From NCBI GenBank assembly GCA_035048495.1, contig CM068547.1, positions 29,271,913-29,335,912 on the forward strand: 64,000 bases of DNA, written 5' to 3'. The DNA is from Euptelea pleiosperma. Lineage: Eukaryota > Streptophyta > Magnoliopsida > Ranunculales > Eupteleaceae. The notes beneath the pieces are model-generated. The model was not told where the DNA came from and did not search any database. It saw only the letters and a program-made list of their open reading frames with translations. Positions 32,890-43,829 of this stretch are shown in pieces. The first letter of the stretch is position 1. Each line of letters opens with the position of its first letter. Made by a program: the position numbers and the translations under genes.

Positions 32890-33259
32890 GGGTCGGGTTC
32901 CGATGACCAACAGTTTCGACCAACTTTTTTGACCAACACTTTGGTGTACCCTCATAGAAGATGAATCAATGGCTGATTTTTGGTGAAGATGATCTCTATG
33001 GTGAGGAGATCATCCTCACAAAAATTCAAATCATTCTGATATTTATAGACTGGTTTAGAAGTTGAAGAGTTATGGACCATCGATGATTTTTACCGTGTAA
33101 CTTGAAAACCACATTTAACTGGGTCATAAATTTCAGAATGGGCTGATTTTTTGTTGGGGTGATCTATATGATGAGGAGATCATCATCCTCGCCAAAAATC
33201 AGCCATTGATTCATCTTCTACGAGGGTCCACCAAAGTGTTGGTCACCAGAACCCGAACC
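32890..33259. mobile_element. Family-G foldback, complete (370 bp)
   Basis: GGGTCGGGTTCCGATGACCA on the left and inverted TTGGTCACCAGAACCCGAACC-type sequence on the right. The perfect 9-bp duplication is TTTCTTTAT (32881-32889 and 33260-33268). The arms of about 150 bp include TGGCTGATTTTTGG and GATCATCCTC/GAGGAGATCATC. It is noncoding. Confidence 0.82.
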
Positions 33260-33499
33260 TTTCTTTATATAGACCTCTTCTAGAAGGAGAGAGACTACGG
33301 ATCTAGATTATATTATGCTTCTTAAAGACATCCAAACCCTCGACACGTGACACCATAGAATTGATAGGCTGTACCGAGCTGCTGACATCATTTGGATGTA
33401 ACTCGAGGTGGTTTAGTTCAACTTGATCACCTTAGCTCGCCCTTAGTCAATGAGTATCGAGGGAGTAAACCTTCGCTCACATCTGTGGGTGAGCAAAGC

Positions 33500-33680
33500 C
33501 GATTACACACCACATTATGAACCACGTGGCACTCTTAGATTACGATGACCGTATGGATGTTACAACGGTAAAATAATGGATAATGGACAAACGGCCGTTA
33601 ATGTTAAGTCCATTCTTATATTTTTTTCGAAATAACGTAATGGTCTTGGAACATTACCGTTATGACGGTTTGTTAAACTA
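33500..33680. mobile_element. Family-B left scrap joined to AACGGCCGTT-family fragment
   Basis: CCACGTGGCACTCTTAGA and ATGACCGTATGGATGTTAC run into AAACGGCCGTTAATG, GAACATTACCGTTATGACGG. Both partners are incomplete. Confidence 0.55.
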
Positions 33681-33859
33681 TACTCCAAAAGGCCCTCAAA
33701 GTAAGAAGAAAGTATGAAGCATTTTCTGATGCCGATCGTATCCCCAGAAGAAGACTTTTGGTTCCATGCAAGACGTGACGTGGTTGGATATAATAGAGAC
33801 TATAGAGGACTGCCACAACCACGTGTCAATCGAGTGATTGATATTGACCTTAAGAGGAA

Positions 33860-34128
33860 TTGATCATCGTTTAAAAACGGCCGTTACTGGGTGCCCGAGA
33901 AAATAACAATAGTTATTTTTTGAATTTTTTTTTAAAAAAACGCCCGTTATTTCTTTTATAAATTGCATTGAAATTTTGAATTTTAGCGCCATTTGTTCGA
34001 TCATTTTCTGGTTTTTTTTTTATGTTTTTGCCCCTTTGCATTACAATCCGTTATAACAGAAAAAACGTTAATGCCCCCAGTCCATTATACCGTTATAACG
34101 GACCCTTCTAAACTTTTGAATGGATCTC
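33860..34128. mobile_element. AACGGCCGTT-family element, worn
   Basis: CATCGTTTAAAAACGGCC starts it and CGGACCCTTCTAAACTTTTG ends it. The flanking octamers AATTGATC and AATGGATC match at 7 of 8, depending on where the tip is placed. It has TAATGCCCCCAGTCCATTA and CCGTTATAACGG inside. Confidence 0.6.
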
Positions 34129-34715
34129 CTAGGTGACGATTATTGAGTGGCATTAGTCATGCCACGTGTAAGGTCCCAAGTTTAATGTAACATTGTTTTC
34201 ATAATATCATATTTGATTCCTAAATCAGATCATGGAGGAGGGACCCACTATTCAAACGAAGATATTTCTCCTCACAGCTTTCTTGGTGCAAAAGATCTTC
34301 TTGGTGGGACCCAATGAACGCTTGGTCCCACTGCCTAGATATGTTTTTGTACTTTTTGTCGGATCCTACATACAGTCCAGAAGAGAGAAATTAGGGTTTT
34401 GGACAAATTTTGACACCTAGTTGACACAGATGCGTGACAACCCTTTGATGAACCTGACTTAGGGGACCCACTAGATTAAAAAGCAATTAAACTGATCAAG
34501 TGGTTATACCCGAACCGATTATTTGTGTCCCCTATGTGTAGGGTGTCAATTTGTAACTGTTTAACCGGAACCAGACCCAAAAATCCCACTTCTGATTCCA
34601 CATTTTTTGGAACCGATAAAATAAGAATTGGAACCGGAACAAAACCAATAATAATGGTTCCAGTTTTGGGTAGTTTGATATTGGAACCAAAATGATAACA
34701 ATCAAAACCAATATA

Positions 34716-35110
34716 TCTATACTATTATAAAGCAACAACCGGGGTTACCACTCATGTGACAATTAAAGGCCACTCTACTTCAAAAGCAAAAATCTTGCCT
34801 AGAAGCCAAAACCTGGGTTGGGGTCGCGTGTGTTGGCCGACCTCCACGAGGAACCATAATATAAGCCACATTGCACACTCTTAGAGACCACTGACCATAT
34901 AGATGTTTGTCCCATCTCTATGTGCTAAATTAGTGATTTCAAACATTTGGATCTGAATACCCCCAAATAATGTTCAAAATCTAGGGTTAAAAATCAACCA
35001 ATGAAAACCACTCCAATCAAATTCTTACAAATCACTAATCAGGCTGATTTTTTAACATGTAGGTCCACCTATCCAAACACCGATATGGTCAGTGATTTCT
35101 AAGAGTACTA
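34716..35110 (+). mobile_element. Helitron 5' end carrying a family-B foldback
   Basis: TCTATACTATTATAAAG directly follows an A, a standard Helitron start. ACCGGGGTTACCAC and, from about 34880, a family-B foldback with ACCATATAGATGTTTGTCC follow. The paralogous arrangement at 2353-2830 shows the foldback was carried along. No CTRR end was found nearby. Confidence 0.5.
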
Positions 35111-35131
35111 TGTGTAAGGTGCACGTGGCAC

Positions 35132-35222
35132 CCCCCTTTTCTGACCCCTCCTGGGAATCGGACTCGAATCCATGGCTCCAAGTCTGACTCCCGAGAAGGA
35201 TCAGAAAAAGGGGATCCTCGGA
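35132..35222. repeat. Inverted repeat with B-box-like core
   Basis: CCCCCTTTTCTGACCC is mirrored by GGATCAGAAAAAGGGG, enclosing ATCGGACTCGAATCCATGG; on the minus strand this reads GGATTCGAGTCCGATTCCC, similar to a tRNA T-arm (B box). No complete tRNA fold is seen. Confidence 0.4.
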
Positions 35223-35439
35223 GCCTAAGCCTAAATATGTAAATACAATGTTAAAATTGTCAAATTATCAAAATTTGAAATGATGTACCCGGAACCGACT
35301 GAAACCAAATAATCGGCTCCAGTTCTTGGTTCAAAATTAATTTTGAGAACCAGAACCGACAATATTGGTCTATTGGTTCAGGTTTGGACGCATTAAGAAC
35401 CGAACCGGAACCGACACATTTAGCACATGATAGCTATAG

Positions 35440-36330
35440 CGTTAATAAACTATCAGTTACCATCTATAAGAGAGATAACGCTCTATAAGATTAATCCCAT
35501 TGGTCGAATTTTATTCCACATGTCAACAGAAAAATTAGATTTTGTACAACCTGGCCTTATCAGGAAATTAGTATCAACGGATAGGATAAACATTCATGAC
35601 GTGTCATACTTTTATATTATTTGAATAAAGTTTGACCATTTTCCTATTATTATTTTCTTCTGATATTACAAAGCTAGAAAAAAGAAACTTGCTCCCCAAG
35701 ATAAACATATAAGCCAAGGATCATAGACCACAGATGGTGGGTTGGGTCCCATCTTACAACTAAGTCACAATCAACGGTCTTCCTACATCAAAAACTAACA
35801 CAATCAGATGATCACATGCATCCTTCTGATCTAGGCATTTTGGATGTTGAAAGAGTATGGTAATGGCCATGATATAAATCTACGGATCAGATGGTCTTAT
35901 ATTAACTAGGACTTCCCCTAAGTGGGATTTAGTGATGCAAGGATCCATCCCCACTTTAAGATGGGCTTGGGCTGAACCATTCATACCTCAGGTTGGATCC
36001 GGGTTAAGACTTCAGATCCTACAAAAGTTGGGCTGTGTTAGGTTCGGGTTGGACTCATGCCTAACCCTAGTTAGCAATTTGGGTTAGGGAAATGATCGAG
36101 TAAAATTCGGGTTTGTCATTTAAAAATATTGCATTAAAAATTTGGTAAAAATAAAAGAAAACAAAAAAAATGAAAAATATTAATACTTTTGTGTTATAAA
36201 AATGATTTTTCATGTTCAAAACTGAATAATTGGGAAAAATTCATGAATTTATTCGACAATAATTTGATCATGTTAAAAAATGAGCCAATTTTTCCAAATC
36301 TTTGAATAGGGCGTTGTTCGGATCATTTTT
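35440..36330. other. No gene; partial GGGTTGGG-word sequence at 35940-36110
   Basis: No coding exon is recognised. 35940-36110 has GGGCTTGGGCTGAACC, GGTTGGATCCGGGTT, GGTTCGGGTTGGAC and TTTGGGTTAGGG, and 36800-36870 has GGGTTGGGCTTGGGTTAAGC and CCCAAGTTGCACCCCCA. Together they look like one word-array element split by the insertion at 36345-36750. Confidence 0.45.
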
Positions 36331-36344
36331 TGAATAATTCATAC

Positions 36345-36750
36345 CATGGTTTTAAAAACGTTAACGCCCCAAGCCCATTTCCGTTAAAACCGTTTAAACA
36401 CGTTCTGACGCTTTGAATTTAACTGCCATTTTTTCGTTTTAACGGCCGTTGAATTCTGGAAATTTTTTTTGTGAAAAAAACTGTCATTAAATCTGTTAAA
36501 ATTCATTAAATTCCATTAAATCCATTTTTTCTGTTAAATTCCATTTTTTTTCTCATTTTTGAAATTTTGAATTTGAATTTCAGCACCTTTTTTCCGTTAA
36601 AATCGTTAAAATACGTTAATTCCTTCTTTTTTTTCATTTTTGCCCCTGTCCGTTTTTTTTATTTTATTTTTGTCCCCGTCCGTTTTTTTCCGTTTTAACG
36701 GTAACACTCCCAGTCCGTAATACCGTTAAAATTGCCTCCTTTAAACCTTG
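36345..36750. mobile_element. Palindrome-word element, AACGGCCGTT family, complete
   Basis: It starts CATGGTTTTAAAAACG and ends CTTTAAACCTTG, with a perfect 8-bp duplication ATTCATAC (36337-36344 and 36751-36758). The interior has AACGCCCCAAGCCC, CCGTTAAAACCGTTTAAAC, AACGGCCGTTG and GGTAACACTCCCAGTCCG. It is the closest relative of 1318-1747. It is noncoding. Confidence 0.85.
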
Positions 36751-37105
36751 ATTCATACGGTTCACAACTTATTTGTAAATAATTGGAGAATTTACTAACT
36801 AGGTGCCCGACCTCTGAACTTTGGGTTGGGCTTGGGTTAAGCCCAACCCGACCCTAACTGCCCAAGTTGCACCCCCAGTGGAATGAGAAAATTTTGATCC
36901 TGCAAAAAAAAAAAAAAAAACTTTTTGATCCAGCATCCTGTCACTTATAGTCAAGTGCCACCTGTCTGGAATTAAGACCCTTAACAGTGGAGAAAAAAGC
37001 AACTACAGTTAATGGGCACCTTAGGACAGGTGGCACTATCTGGATCAAAAAAATTCTCCAGTGGAATTCCATTGTAGAGTTCAGACTTCAGACTTCAAAA
37101 CCAAG

Positions 37106-37501
37106 GAGTAAAACTTGTGTCACAAGATGTTGTGACGGAAGCCGGTCACAGCATTCAATACGAGCTACGTGGCATACTATTAGAGGACGATGACCGTATG
37201 GATGTTTGTCCAGTCCCTCGGTTGATCGGTACACAAAATATCAGCTTGATTAGTCATTTCTAACTGATTCGGTTGAAGTTATTTTCATGGGTTGATTTTA
37301 ACGGTAAGAATATGAGCATTATTTGGGTGCAAAAATCCAAAGGTTTTAAATCACTAATCAAGTTGATTTTTGGTTTGGAGGTCCACCGAGGAACTGGCCA
37401 AACATCCATACAGTCAACGCCCTTGATCGTATGACACGGTGGCTCTTCTTGAGTGCTGTGACCGGCTTCCGTCACAACATCTTCTGACAGAAGTATTACT
37501 C
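37106..37501. mobile_element. Family-B foldback, complete, in the PIRL upstream region
   Basis: It starts GAGTAAAACTTGTGTCAC and ends with its inverse (AGAAGTATTACTC), inside a perfect 9-bp duplication AAAACCAAG (37097-37105 and 37502-37510). Each arm of about 150 bp carries ATGTTGTGACGGAAGCCGG, CCACGTGGC-like and ACCGTATGGATGTTTGTCC. The centre is TTGATTTTAACGGTAAGAAT. The TIR and 9-bp duplication indicate Mutator-type transposition. It ends 226 bp before the ATG of the LRR gene. Confidence 0.88.
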
Positions 37502-37727
37502 AAAACCAAGTTGCACCCCTAGTTTGTGTAAGAAATGTCAAGATTCTGGGTTTATAGATAGTATTAAACATCTATAATCCTGAAACCATGGATAACTTCT
37601 TACTCATAAAATGGTATTTAACTAACTTTGTTAAAAGAATCTCCTCAGTCTTAATTAAACCCATTTTGGACCATAAAACCACCATTTCCCACCACCACCA
37701 CCATCATTTCCCACCACCACCAGAGAC

Positions 37728-40700
37728 ATGGCTGTAACATCCAAACAAAACCCACCACCTGCCTTTGTAGAAACTGTGGAGGAGATTATGAGAATCTACA
37801 GATCATTACCTCCCAGACCCACCATAGAAGAGATTGAAGCAGCCATGGCTGTTCTCAAAACTGTAAATACTGAAGAACAGATGAGCCTTGATGAGATCTC
37901 TATACAAGAAAAGCCCTCAGATGTTCCAGAAGAACTCTTCTCTGTGTTGCAGCAAGTGAAGAAGAACATGGTGTTGTTGCAGAGCCATGAACAGAGGAAA
38001 GAAGCTCTTCACATGATTGATCTTGACAAGATGTTTCAGACCTTTGATGACCTCATTCAGAGAGCTTCTATGTTAGTTTCTGGAGATACCCAGAATGAAA
38101 AACAGGTTAATTCGGTTGTCCCGCGTTCTAAAAGTGCAAGAAAGAGTTCTGTTATCTGTGATGAGAGTCTGATCAACAATAAGAAATATGAAGGAGCAGA
38201 GCCAAATTTTTCAAAGAGTCTGGTGCATAGCTCTTCCACAAAGGCTAGCTTACCTTCAGGTCAACTTTTTATTTCTCTTCTTATAAATTATACTTCTTCA
38301 TTTTTTTGCTTAAAAGGGTTATGGTTCATCTGTTTTTCTGATTTATTCATTGAAATTTATGTTATTAACAGAAGATTTATAATGGGTTTTAACTTTTAAG
38401 TAATTCTGCATTAGATTTTGTGAAAATAGGGAAACCCCATGTGTTTTTCTTAATTAGAAACCAAAAATAAGGTTTGAATTTACATGTTTTTATTCTTTCT
38501 ATTTTTTTTTCATTATTTGATCTATTTAAATAGGAAAGTTTTAATTTTCTCCTTCTAATCACCTCTTTTAATTTCAGAAAATAAAGGAAAGAAGAAAAAT
38601 CTCTAAAATGGTTTTAATTTGGATTATGGTAATGCACATCTGTAAACCAAAAAATTATACATATCAGTGATTCGCATCGATAAATGTCTTGTATCGAATC
38701 GTTGATCAGTTAGGATAAATTCTGATAAATTTCTCCCTATAATGTTCTTAATCTTCCTGACTACCCTGATTCAACGCCGAAGAATTTCCTGCCGCTACCA
38801 TATAGTATTTAGCTCTACTTGGTGATAATTATATCTATCAACGATACATATCGAAAAATGTCTTGTATCATATCATGCGATCAGTTAGGATAAATTGCGA
38901 TAAATTATTTATTGTATCATACCCTTCAGAAAACTACAGGTATCGTTCGAAAGATTACGGTGTGTGATAACTCTTTGGATGTGTCTGTATTGAGAAGGTT
39001 ACCGAGATTTATTGTCAAATATGTTTTTAATTAGGGCGTGTTTGATTGCACAGAAAATTTTTCCGAGAAAATACATCTGGGAAATGCCTTAAATGGCTGA
39101 TTGATTGCAACTAAGAACACATATTTCAATCATGTGAGAAAATAAAAGCCTATTTTCAGGTGGAAATGAATTCTCTCCTATCTGGATGGGAAATAATTCC
39201 GGGCTTAGTAGGGAAAATTATCTAGATTTAAATGGCTTGGTAGGGAAAATTATACAGATTTAACAATGGACAGTTGTGTTTTCCCAAGGAAAATGCAATT
39301 TTCCCACTTGATAATCAAACACGCCCTTAGCCTAAATGAGCATTAAGCTCAATTTGGTAGCAGGGGAAGAAAATGACAATTTCAATGAAAAGGGCAATCT
39401 CTTCAGATACCAATCAATCTGATTATTTTCTCTCTTTTGTTCTTTCTTATTACTGTGAGTTTTCCTTACCTCTACTGCAAATTACTCATGGGTTTTGGAG
39501 TGTTGAAGTCCCTTCTATGGTCTCAATGTAGTTTCTGGTGTATTTATAGGTGGCAGAGACACGGGGAAATTAAGTCTAATGAAGGTAGCAGGCTTAATTG
39601 AAACCTCTGCTAAAACAGGAGCTATGGTTCTTGATCTTCAAGGCAAGTTGATGGACCAGATTGAGTGGCTCCCAGTATCAATTGGGAAATTGTCAGACAT
39701 CACAGATTTAAACCTATCCGAGAATCGGATCATGGCTCTTCCATCCACCTTCGGCAGTCTCAGAGCCTTAACAAAGCTCGATGTCCACTCGAACCAACTG
39801 ATGAACCTCCCTGACTCATTTGGAGAACTTCTTAATCTAACTGATCTAGACCTACATGCAAACCAGTTAAGATCGCTGCCAGCTTCATTTGGGAACTTGA
39901 CAAATCTCATCAATCTCGACTTGAGTTCAAACCAGTTAACTCTGCTTCCTGTGACATTGGGAAATCTAAACTGCTTGAAGAGATTGATTGCCGAAACAAA
40001 TGAGCTCGAAGAACTCCCCTACACAATTGGGTCTTGTGTTTCTCTTGTCGAGCTGAGACTAGATTTCAATCAGCTAAAAGCACTTCCTGAGGCAATCGGA
40101 AAGCTCGAGTGCTTAGAGATTCTTACATTGCACTATAACAGAATCAAAGGATTGCCAACAACAATGGGTAACCTTACAAAGTTAAAGGAACTTGAGGTCA
40201 GCTTCAACGAGCTCGAATCTATACCTGAGAACTTTTGTTTTGCTACAAGTCTTGTGAAATTGAATGTTGGGAGGAACTTTGCTGACCTGACTTCTCTACC
40301 AAGATCGATCGGTAATCTTGAGATGCTTGAAGAGTTGGATATAAGTAGCAACCAGATAAGATTCTTGCCGGACTCTTTCAGGTTGCTGTCGAAGCTGAGA
40401 GTTCTTCATGCTGATGAGACTCCATTAGAAGTACCTCCAAGACAAGTAACTAAATTGGGAGCCCAGGTAGTGTGAATTTAAACTATATAGCTTCTTGGGG
40501 TTGAATCCATGGTTCAGTTGGACAGTTCTCTCTGTCTCAAACTTGAGTTCATGGGTTCATCCTATCCTGCCACAAAAAAGCAATTCACTAACTTCTTGTC
40601 ATTTATCAGGCAGTTGTTCAGTACATGGCTGATCTTGTCGCAACGAAGGATGTGAGATTTCAACCATCTAAGAAGAAAGGCTTCTGGTTCTGGGTTTGCT

Positions 40701-40759
40701 CATTGTTTCAGCCTCAAAGAAGGAATCAAACCAAAAGCAAGGAGCCCATGAATGTCTGA
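37728..40759 (+). CDS. Plant intracellular Ras-group LRR protein (PIRL4/5-like)
   Basis: Exons 37728-38259, 39550-40466 and 40610-40759, all GT-AG and phase-consistent, give 532 aa. The N-terminus (about 1-175) is a helical region with EIMRIYRSLPPRPT and an LFSVLQQVKKNM segment, as in PIRLs. Exon 2 encodes about 10-11 tandem 23-residue LRRs with the SHOC2/Ras-group pattern LPxxFGxLxxLxxLDLxxNQL. Exon 3 carries the post-LRR block AVVQYMADLV and a basic, aromatic tail ending NV. By family it is a cytosolic scaffold-type LRR protein; Arabidopsis members act in development, including pollen. The precise partner is unknown. The start is the first ATG after a CCACCA-rich leader. The gene looks intact. 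The closest Arabidopsis members by recollection are PIRL4 and PIRL5. Confidence 0.92.
38655..38965. repeat. TATCGATA-word patch in PIRL intron 1
   Basis: ATCGATAAATGTCTTGTATCG and CATATCGAAAAATGTCTTG, ATCAGTTAGGATAAATTCTG and ATCAGTTAGGATAAATTGCG recur, with GTATCG/CGATAC words throughout. It is a diverged internal duplication or word-array element; clear ends are not seen. Confidence 0.55.
39033..39328. mobile_element. hAT-like MITE in PIRL intron 1
   Basis: TAGGGCGTGTTTGATTGCAC and inverted ATAATCAAACACGCCCTTA bound 296 bp of noncoding sequence. The flanking octamers (TTTTTAAT and GCCTAAAT) match only in part. The element does not disturb the splice sites. Confidence 0.7.
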
Positions 40760-40993
40760 TTACTTTACAATCACCCTGTTATATATATATATATATACAA
40801 GTTGGTAAATGAAATGTTATCATAAGCTTCCTTGTGAGCTTTGCTTTTATATTTATGATTTTTTTTCTTAACAGTCACCAAGTTTGCAAAAATTCTAGCT
40901 GTAATTTGTTTGGAGGAGGTCCATTATGAAACCATGAAGCTTGTAATTCTTTCTGTTGTATCTCTGCTCATGTAATATATACCATGGCTTAAA

Positions 40994-41090
40994 AAACGGC
41001 CATTATAACAGTAACGCTCTGAACCCATTACGTTATTTCAGATTTAAGGCTATCTCGTTATATCGATATTACGAAAATGCTGCATACAAA
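40994..41090. mobile_element. AACGGCCGTT-family fragment after the PIRL gene
   Basis: CATGGCTTAAAAAACGGCC, ATAACAGTAACGCTC and TCGTTATATCG lie 235 bp beyond the PIRL stop codon. The right end is lost. Confidence 0.55.
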
Positions 41091-41427
41091 TATATATTTT
41101 GGGCTCTTAAATATAAATTAGAATTCTTGAGTGCAGATAAGCACTACATCATGAGTCATGACTAACTCTGAAATGCCAAACATGGATGAAGGTAACTGTG
41201 GGGAAGTTTTTTTACCTCCTCTGCACAATCTTCTTTGACTGGTCCTGATATAGAGGGTACGAGCTTCTACTCTTTACTGTAGCTGCTGCCGCTGTTCCTT
41301 GGGGAAGAAGTGGAGGTGGTTTGGACCTGCAAGAACTCTCCGGTGTGACAATCAGCAAAGATAATGGATGACAGAAGAATGTAAAATTGGGTTGGAGAAC
41401 TTAGATTTCGATCCCCTTACCTTTGCA

Positions 41428-41782
41428 CTCAATACGAGCCACGTGGCACACGATCAGAGGGCGCTGGCCGTATGGATGTTTGACCAGTCCCTCGCTGGAC
41501 CTACAACCCAAAAATCTGCCTAATTAGTGATTTACAACCTTTGGATTTTTACACCCAAATAACGCTCAATAATGCTCAAATTCCTACCGTTAAAATCAAC
41601 CCATGAAAATAGCTTTAATGGAATCGGTTAGAAATCACGAATCAGGTTGATTTTTTGTGTACCGGTCCATCGAGTGACTGGCCAAACATCCATACGGTCA
41701 TCGTCCTCTAATAGTATGACGCGTGGCTCATACTGAGTGCTGTGACCGGCTTCCGTCACATCTTGTGACACAAGTCTTACTC
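41428..41782. mobile_element. Family-B foldback, left tip truncated
   Basis: CACTCAATACGAGCCACGTG and GGCCGTATGGATGTTTGACC are mirrored by GGCCAAACATCCATACGG and CTGTGACCGGCTTCCGTCAC. The right tip is ACAAGTCTTACTC. The leftmost 45 bp or so of the arm is missing, so no duplication can be read. Confidence 0.75.
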
Positions 41783-42054
41783 TAATTTCCAGATTATGTC
41801 CACTACTTTAGTGGGATCCGTACTGGGTGTGATGTTCGCACGAGTGGCCCATTATATTGTCTGGCCACGTGTCACAATGGATGGAGTGGATCAGATATGG
41901 TACTTACAATGATCATTAAATCTCTTGCATTCTGTTTTAGGGGTCTGTATATCAGATGCTCATGAACATTTGACCAGTTTAGTTTTTGGTGAAGAAGATC
42001 GCCAAGGTGAGAGAGAAAAAGGTCAATATCATCCTCCAAATCAACCACATATTT

Positions 42055-42260
42055 TAGGTTACACGTGGGCATGAAATAGGGTGGATCTAACACTAGACGA
42101 CCCGATTCAAACCCGGTTTTTGCGGATTTAGATATATGATCCAAATGAAAAAGAGGTAAAATACGGATCCATGTAAATTAATCTGATTCGGATTTGGGTA
42201 AAGTTTGGATCCTCTGTTTGGGGCTTGGATCCACCAAAAAGAGGTTAGGTGGCTATGATA
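42055..42260. repeat. GGATCC/CGGATTT-word patch
   Basis: GGGTGGATC, CCCGATTCAAACCCGG, GCGGATTTAGATATATGATCC, ATACGGATCCATG, GATTCGGATTTGGG, TTTGGATCC and CTTGGATCC. It probably belongs to the GATCCGATC word class. No ends are defined. Confidence 0.4.
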
Positions 42261-42359
42261 AACCCTACTATATCCAATTGAAATTAGGAATGTAAAAGAT
42301 TTAACTTGGAATAATACACCCTGGAATCTTGATTTTTTTTTGGGAGATCCTAGGGAGCA

Positions 42360-42860
42360 GGCCGATGGGTTCCATGTGGGGATTGAAAGTGCCGATGAAA
42401 ATTGTTTTTTCTGTTTGGTGTGCCACCCCTGAGAAGATTTTGACGAGGGATAACCTGATCAGAAAATGAGTTTTAACGAACTACTGTGTTATGTGCAAAG
42501 ACGTAGGCAAATCCGTCAACCATCTCCTCCTCTATTGCAGGTTAGCCAGGAAGTGTGTAGCCTCTTTTTTGGCATTCTCGGTATGTACTGGATCCTCCAT
42601 GCTTCAGTTAGCCTAGCTATTGGGAGTTGGTCCGCTAGATGCTTCCATCCTTGTGGGCACAGACTTTAGAGTGTCTTACCGTTTGTAATCTGGTGGGGTA
42701 TATGGAACGAGAGGAACAGAAGGATCTTCGAAGGCAAAAAGAAGTCCACCATCGACAGAGTCATTTCTATCAAGGCATATCTCTTCTTCTGGTCCAAATT
42801 GTTTGAGCTTCTCCTTTCTTTCTCAATAAAGCTTTACCTTATTAAATAAATAAATAAATA
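42360..42860 (+). mobile_element. 5'-truncated L1-type LINE 3' end
   Basis: Plus-strand frames read KILTRDNLIRK, CVMCKDVGKSVNHLLLYC (the zf-RVT zinc knuckle at the ORF2 end) and [19 protein letters not shown], then a 3' UTR and an (AAAT)n tail at 42846-42861. Frameshifts are present. Confidence 0.85.
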
Positions 42861-43199
42861 AACATGGTACAATGTATAATGCCACATGTGTTTATATATA
42901 AAATAATATTTTATTTAATTAGATAGGAAGCGATTAAAATATTTAAAACTGCATTTTTAGACCAAATGAAAAGTTCTTTTTTTATTCCAAAACAATGAGC
43001 ACGAATATGATGTCACTGCTTAGCTATTTGATATTTCAGTGGGCCCATTCATGGAGCTTCGATCCAAACAAATAGTTCCTTTTCCATCATCTAGATAGAG
43101 ACCTCCCTGTTTCTAACTTAAAATGGGTCAAAGTCAAACCTCCCCTTGAGAAGATTATCACAATAGCCCATTGCTCCTTTTGTCAAAGTTGGGTCGTTG

Positions 43200-43300
43200 T
43201 CGGGTAGTTACTAACGTTATAACGAATACTTAACATTACCGTTATGCTACAATTACTGGTCACATCAATCACAGAATACTTAACATTACCGTTATGTTAT
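43200..43300. mobile_element. Doubled AACGGCCGTT-family scrap
   Basis: GAATACTTAACATTACCGTTATG occurs twice (about 43223 and 43277) between CACGTCAATCACA-like phrases, a short internal duplication with the family's CATTACCGTTAT motif. Confidence 0.45.
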
Positions 43301-43585
43301 AATTGGTCACGTCAATCACATTTGAGTCAGAATATTATATTTTTTAGGCATTATTTTTTAAACAACGTAACGGGGGTTGGGCCCTTGTCCAAAAAGACAG
43401 CGATTCTTTGCAATAACTCAATTCAGAGTGTCCCACAAGGAAACTGGTACTGCTTGTTGATTTCGTGTCTTGAATTCTATTGGTGTCATTGTACTCTTGG
43501 GCCTACCACTCACATAAGGTTCCTAACTTGAATTTTTTTGTTCTTAACACTAACCAAGGTATATTTGCCTACAAAAGAAAAAAAA

Positions 43586-43650
43586 CCAGCCAAGGTTCAA
43601 AAGGGGACATTATAACGGATTGGGAGCGCTGCCATTTTTTTCGTTATAAC
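43586..43650. mobile_element. AACGGCCGTT-family left end, cut by a CAGTGGCGGA element
   Basis: CAAGGTTCAAAAGGGGAC, ATTATAACGGATTGGGAGCG and TTCGTTATAAC stop where CAGTGGCGGAGCTAGG begins at 43651. The right end of that hAT element is not found. Confidence 0.5.
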
Positions 43651-43829
43651 CAGTGGCGGAGCTAGGATTTTGTTTAAGGTGGGCAAAGTGACAAGCGACA
43701 GTCAATCAACAATGTCAATAACAGCTGATGACATTTTTAATTGATCGAATTAGCCCTCGTAGAAATGGGCAATTAAAGCCCATCGACTTTTTAATGGAAC
43801 CAAATTTTTTTTTGTGATGACTGACATGT

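Larger units (their letters stand above)
34545..35430. mobile_element. GGAACCG-word element split by a Helitron-like insert
   Basis: TAGGGTGTCAATTTG opens it. AACCGGAACCAG, GGAACCGATAAAA, GGAACCGGAAC and ATTGGAACC follow up to 34715; after the insert, CCGGAACCGACTG, AGAACCAGAACCG and CCGAACCGGAACCGACACA run to about 35425. The word recurs in both orientations. The right tip is uncertain. Confidence 0.5.
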
